A stretch of DNA of 64,000 nucleotides from positions 75,216,001 through 75,280,000 of the forward strand of contig JAUMIR010000003.1 of the NCBI GenBank assembly GCA_030847615.1, given 5' to 3'. The position numbers and the translations under genes are program-made. The stretch comes from Gambelia wislizenii (Eukaryota > Chordata > Lepidosauria > Squamata > Crotaphytidae). Under the pieces are notes generated by a model that saw nothing but the letters and a program-made list of their open reading frames with translations, was not told where the DNA came from and searched no databases. This document shows, one piece after another, positions 36,101-42,100 of this stretch; the stretch's first letter is position 1; every line of letters begins with the position of its first letter.

Positions 36101-39100
36101 TCAACCAGCTTCCATTCATTCTTATAGGACCACTACAGTAGCACTCTGCATCTGCGGGGGATTGGTTCCAGGGGCGCCCGCGGATGGCAAATTACACGGA
36201 TAATAGTGAACACCATCCCGGGATGCAAAGGGGGAAGGGGACGAGGCCATTTTGCTCCTCTGCCCCTTCCCCCTTTCTCCCCGCCATAGTTCCACCACGG
36301 CAGTGATCACGGGGGCAAAGGGAGAAGGGAATGAGCCCATTTTGCTCCTCCGCCCCTTCCCCCTTTGGCCCCTGCCATGGCCCTACTACAGTGGTGATTG
36401 TGGGGGCAAAGTGGGAAGGAGACGAGGCCAGTTTGCTCCTGCACCCCTTCCCCCCTCCTGACATGGCCCTGCCATGGCGGTGATCATGGGGGCAAAGCGG
36501 GAAGGGGACGAGGCCAGTTTGCTCCAGTGGCGATTGTGAGAGCCAAGGGGGAAGAAGACAAGGCCAGTTTGCTCCTCCACCTCTTCCCCCTTGTCATGTC
36601 CCTGCCATGGCAGCAATTATTGGGGCAATAGGGGAAGGGGGCAAAGCCAGTTCAGTCCTCCCCCTCCCTTCGCCCCCGCCATCGCCGCAATGATGACAGG
36701 AGCCCTCCCAGAGGAAGGGACGAGGGAGGTAAGATCCCTCCTTCCTCCCATCGCCAGCTGCGGATAATTGAATCCAAGGTTGGCGAATGAGAAAATACAG
36801 GGGTGCTACTATACCTCTAAAAAATTCTTATCTGACAAACAGCTTAAATCACGCTACAGGATACTGAAGATACTAGTACTAAACCCAATGAAAAGAATGG
36901 AACTTAAGTTATTACCTAATAAGTCCCATTCAATAGGCCAGCTCTAGGTAAAGCTAACACTGGAATTATTCATTAGTTTTCCCTGAACAATTTTTTAAAG
37001 CTTTGTTTCAGCAGTAAGCAGATATATGTTCATATTCTGCACTTCAGTTGTATAATGCTTACCAAAGTACATCCCAGGCACATAGTAGTTCTGGGTTCAA
37101 CTTAGAGTTTTGCATATAGCAAGACAAATTAGGGAGGAGACACACTATGGTAAGCATCACCCTGCAAAGAAATTAGATATGCAGGTGTGATGGGAAAAAA
37201 GTTAAAACATGATGCAGTAATGAAGGGAAAGGTTGAGAAGTAAAAATGGAAGATGACATAAAGGAAGAAAGATGAGAGGAAATGAGGAGTGAAGGAAACG
37301 TAAGAAAAGTGGCAAAGAAGGAAGAGATACACAACCCTGATAGAAACATAATTAGAAAAAGCATTTGTTCAGATATTTACTCCTCTATATTTTGTTTTAA
37401 AAACAAAAAGGGCACTGGATATTAAAGTCTGTATTTTAATACCTAGCCCTTCGGTCAATTGAAGCCAACCTTTCCCAAGGTAGGCTAAGACTAACAAATT
37501 AAATTCAGGATTTATATAGGGAAAAAAGCAATTTAACTATTTCACTCTGAAAAAAATCTAATGTATTATGAGGAATGTTTTTGAACAAATGATCCAGGAT
37601 AAATGCAAAATTGGGGGGGAAAATCAGTTGGCTGTCCAGTGATCAGAAAAGACAGCATCTACCCAAATTTCTTTCCTATTGCAGTTTCTTCCTATCATCC
37701 CTCTTGCCTACATAGATATACAATACACACAGATGCATATAGCCTGATTAACAGGAATGAAGAGAATTTAGACAGTGTATATAACTTACAAACATTGTTT
37801 TAGCTATACTCTGGAATTTGGTCTAGAAGCAATTATTGTCCTATGCTGCAAACTTTTATAACTACAATAGAACCTGGGGATTGGTTCTGGGGCAGGGATA
37901 ACAAAAACCACAGATAAGAGTGAATGCCATTGAAAATAATGGACCTGGTTTAAAATACCATAGAGTTGCCTTGGAGGACCTAGAAAATGGCTAGAGAGGA
38001 TACATTTTCTAGAAAGACTCTATGGTAGGTGTGCTGTTTTGTGTCCCATGGATAACTGAATCAGTGGATAATGAATCTGGATACAGGGGTCCTACTGTAA
38101 TCTGAATGACCTGGGAGAAAAAAATCTCACAATGAAATTGTATAACTTTCTTTTTCTCAGCCAAGGAAAACTGGAATAAGCATGTGCTCTGACAGCAGTA
38201 TATTGCTCAGTTAGGTTTCATAGTATTTAACACCCGCTGAACTCTACAACATACATGAAAACCAATTATGCATCTTTCTGCATTCTATCTACTACATTCC
38301 ATCCCATAATTATGTAAATATGCTTTATATCTTGAGGCCTGGATATCACACTGCACTGCACCTGAAGAAATGGGTTTATATCCATGAAAGCCCGTACTAA
38401 AATAAAAACTAGTTAGTCTGAAAAGTGCTGCTACATTCCTTCTTCCCCCCTTCCCCCTCTGTTCCTCCTTTTTATTCAGTAATAGTTGGATCATGTTCAA
38501 AGCTCAGACCATGTACCTCGGCATATACCACCTGGCAAACATTTAAACAACAAAAAAACCCTCCATAAACCTATAATTTTTAAAAGTTTTGCTTATTTTT
38601 ATCACATTTGAAACTATAATCTACAGAAGTTTGAAAAAGAGCTTTCCTTTATTATTAGCCATAGAAAACCATGCATAACGAAAGGGGAAAGTTAAAATAT
38701 CCATGCACGCAACTTACCCAAAGTCATCTTAGGTCTGAGGCAGTTTTATGGAAGATATTTTATATACAGATTCAGATAGGTGAGTAGAACATGCATACAC
38801 ATATGAAGGGCACAAATGTATAAACTGCATGCTTTCTGTTCAAAGCACATACATGCTAGAGCACAGTCTTTTCCCCAGAAACTACATTTTGTATTTCAAA
38901 GGGATAGGCACCTTAACACACATGTGTCTCCTTTTTATTGACTCAATGAGAATATATTTTTATTCATACAGCTACAGCTGAGAAAACAGGATATTGAAAA
39001 TGGTTCCTCAGTGCTCTGTAGCTACAGCACATGCATACACCTAAACATTTTGTGTATTTTGCAAATGTACTCTAAATTTTGTGAAATGCCTATTTTAACA

Positions 39101-42100
39101 TTCCTCACTGCTTTGTAAAGCCCTGCATTATCTGCACAGTTTGTGCTGAGCCACCAGAAAGCCCTTCAAGAAGACTTCATGAGAGCAGCCTTTATTCAAG
39201 ATCAAAGAAATTAGCATGACTGCTTTAAATCTGGGGAAGATGGGCATCAGCTCTCAAGCACATTTTAGCTATCAGGATATTCAAGGTTTATAAGTGTGGA
39301 CATCACCCATAATATGAATCTCACATTTTAACTTCTGTACAATGCCTAGGATTGAAAAATGATAACTTGCATTTAGGCACACAAAAATGTAAGAAAACTG
39401 TAACTGCATACCCAGCTACAAAGGTGTCAAATTTGATTTCATAATCTACATAATCATAACAATGAATTGTCATTTCTAAGGTATAGTTATGATTTCATAA
39501 AACTTGGGCTCCAATTTACCAAGGTGTACACAACAGCAAAAGTGGTGCACACTGGTGTCCATCAGACTATTTCTCTTTCACCATTCACATATTTTTGTAA
39601 GTGGTTTCATCAGTCCATTAGTGAAACTGATAGAGAGAAAAAGATTAATGAACCCCACTATTAGCATGTACACAACTGAAAGCAAACAATGCATACAATA
39701 CAATACACTTACAATACACTTTAGCTATCAGGATAGTCAAGGTTTATAAGTGTGGACACTTATAATTAAAGATTCTGAATTAAAGATTCAGAAGAACCAC
39801 CTTCATACTCTGTGTGTGGATGTACAATGTGCCCATTGGCCCATTGTATCCATGGGCTCCAGATCTGTAGGTTTAAACAACCACAGATTCAAGATATTTT
39901 TTTAATTAAAAATACAAAAGAACTAATAAAGTAAGTATTATTACATTTGGAGGGAAAAGAAAAGAACCCAAATCACCCTCACCCCATGTCTCTCCCATTC
40001 ACCTCCACAGCCTTGTTGAGCTCCAGGTTGAAGCCCACAACACGCACACAGTGCAACTAGGCTAAGAATGGGTCCCGGGGCAGTAGTAAGCTCCGGTTGC
40101 TGGGCACACATTCTTTGGGCTCCCCTGCCTCTGGGTAGCCCATCAGCACCCTCCCCACTTCTGCCACTGCCATCAATCACTGTGTCCCTGTGGAAGCTGC
40201 TGGAAGGCAAAAGCAGGCAGCTGGCGGGCTCCCCAGAGGTGGGAGAGCACAAAGAATGCATACCTGGTGTCTGGGACTTGCCACCACCTCTGCTGCTGCC
40301 CTATGCCATTTTATAAATAAGCTACTACAGCCTCTTTTTTTGTATCTGCAAGGGTTCTGAAACCAAACCCCACAGATACTGAGGGCCCACTGTATCTTTC
40401 TGAATTACTTTGATTGCTACCAAGAGCAAAAATAAAGCACCATTTTGCACCATAACAATAAAGCCCGTGGATTTTTTTCTCTCTATCAGAAAAGTACCAA
40501 TTCTAGGTAAGAGATTTCTATATGAAACCGAACTTGAGATTTCTTTTAAGTGTCGCTCATAAAATTGATGTGAACAATGCCAACTACTGTACTAAAGAAG
40601 CCAAATTCCAAAATTATATGAATAAAATTCAAAAATGTAAGTTACTCTATTAATTTGCCATTTCTCTTAACAAACAAACTGTGTGACAAAAAAACGGCAT
40701 TCAATGTGCATCTTGTGATTTTAGTGCTGCCTGTTATTACGGCATGCTATTACAACGTGTTAAGGGCATAGATATTTAATAACCAGCAAAATGGTTATTA
40801 CTTCAAACTTAACTTACAGTCTCGACATCCCAGCACCTAATCTTGATTTTAACTGAGTAGTACTGAGCTCTCTTAACCAAGACATAATTTAATAATATAA
40901 CTAGCAAAAGTCCCATTCAGTTTTTAAGACCTGTAGTTAAACTTTAGTTAGATCACCATTTCCCCCAAAGAACTGAACTGACCTCATTTGACAACACATT
41001 TCCACCTAAAACAAAAAGTAGATATTGTTGAGCATGTGGTTCCAACTTTCATTTTGGCTCATCATATAATTATATTACAAAATGTTTTAGAACACAAAAT
41101 TTGACAATGTGATCAAATAATACTATTCTAAACAAAAATATTAACACTAGTAAAATTATTATCTTCTTCTGTTTCTCCATATGTTGCCTTACACTGAGTC
41201 AAACCAACGCTACCATCCATATACATGTAACAGCCCAGTACTGTAACCTGTCTGGCAGCGCTAATAGAACCTAGGTTCTGAAATCACTGGTAAATTTCTT
41301 TCCCATTACCATTCCACTACATTTTAAATCAAAATAAATCAACAAGTGCAAACACTTCATTTCTGCAGTGAAAAATCAGGGGGAAATAAAGCCAACGTTT
41401 ATTACACCCTGGCAATTTATGGACATTATGGATGAAGCAAGCACTACACAGAGACCTCATAAAACTGATCAATTTGAAGTTCAAACTGTTAGGTTACAAC
41501 ACTATCAAGATAAAATACTACCAACAAAATTACACTTTGGACCTTCTAAAATGTTTTTGTACTTTAACTCCAAAAATAATCTGGATGACTAGGTGATTAA
41601 CCTTCACAGCTTAGAAATTTTCCTTCATATCTTTTGTTTACACAAAAGGAGGAGGAAAGGTGCACCCAAACAGAAACTGGGGCTCAATGAAGAGTGGGGG
41701 GGGGGGGGAGAGAGCAAAGAGTGAAGTCCCTAGATAGCATGTATAGCCCCTGAAAAATTTCCAATCTATAGCATTTCTGGTTGCTTAAAACTATACAAGA
41801 AGTACATTCATACAATATTTCTTTTCAGTATGTAAACATCTTTAGTGTTCCTGCCCAAGCTTCAGAGTAAAACATCAATAACAACATTCCATGTAAATCA
41901 CAGAATTTCAAATAGCAGAACTGAATTACACACTACAACTAACATAAATGAAAACCCAAGATATATTTGTGCTAATATTAATCACTTTAAGTAGATTATT
42001 TGCCTTCCTGTAAATTCACTGTAGCACTCAGACATTAAAACAACTTACAGTTCCAAAAAAAGGTATGAGGTGAGAGAATAAATCTATATTCCCTTCCAAC

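Noticed and set aside
36192..36616. Open frames with internally repeated peptides (minus strand)
   Set aside because: The repeats follow the units of the minisatellite at 36226-36710; several frames on both strands show it, as expected for non-coding tandem DNA.
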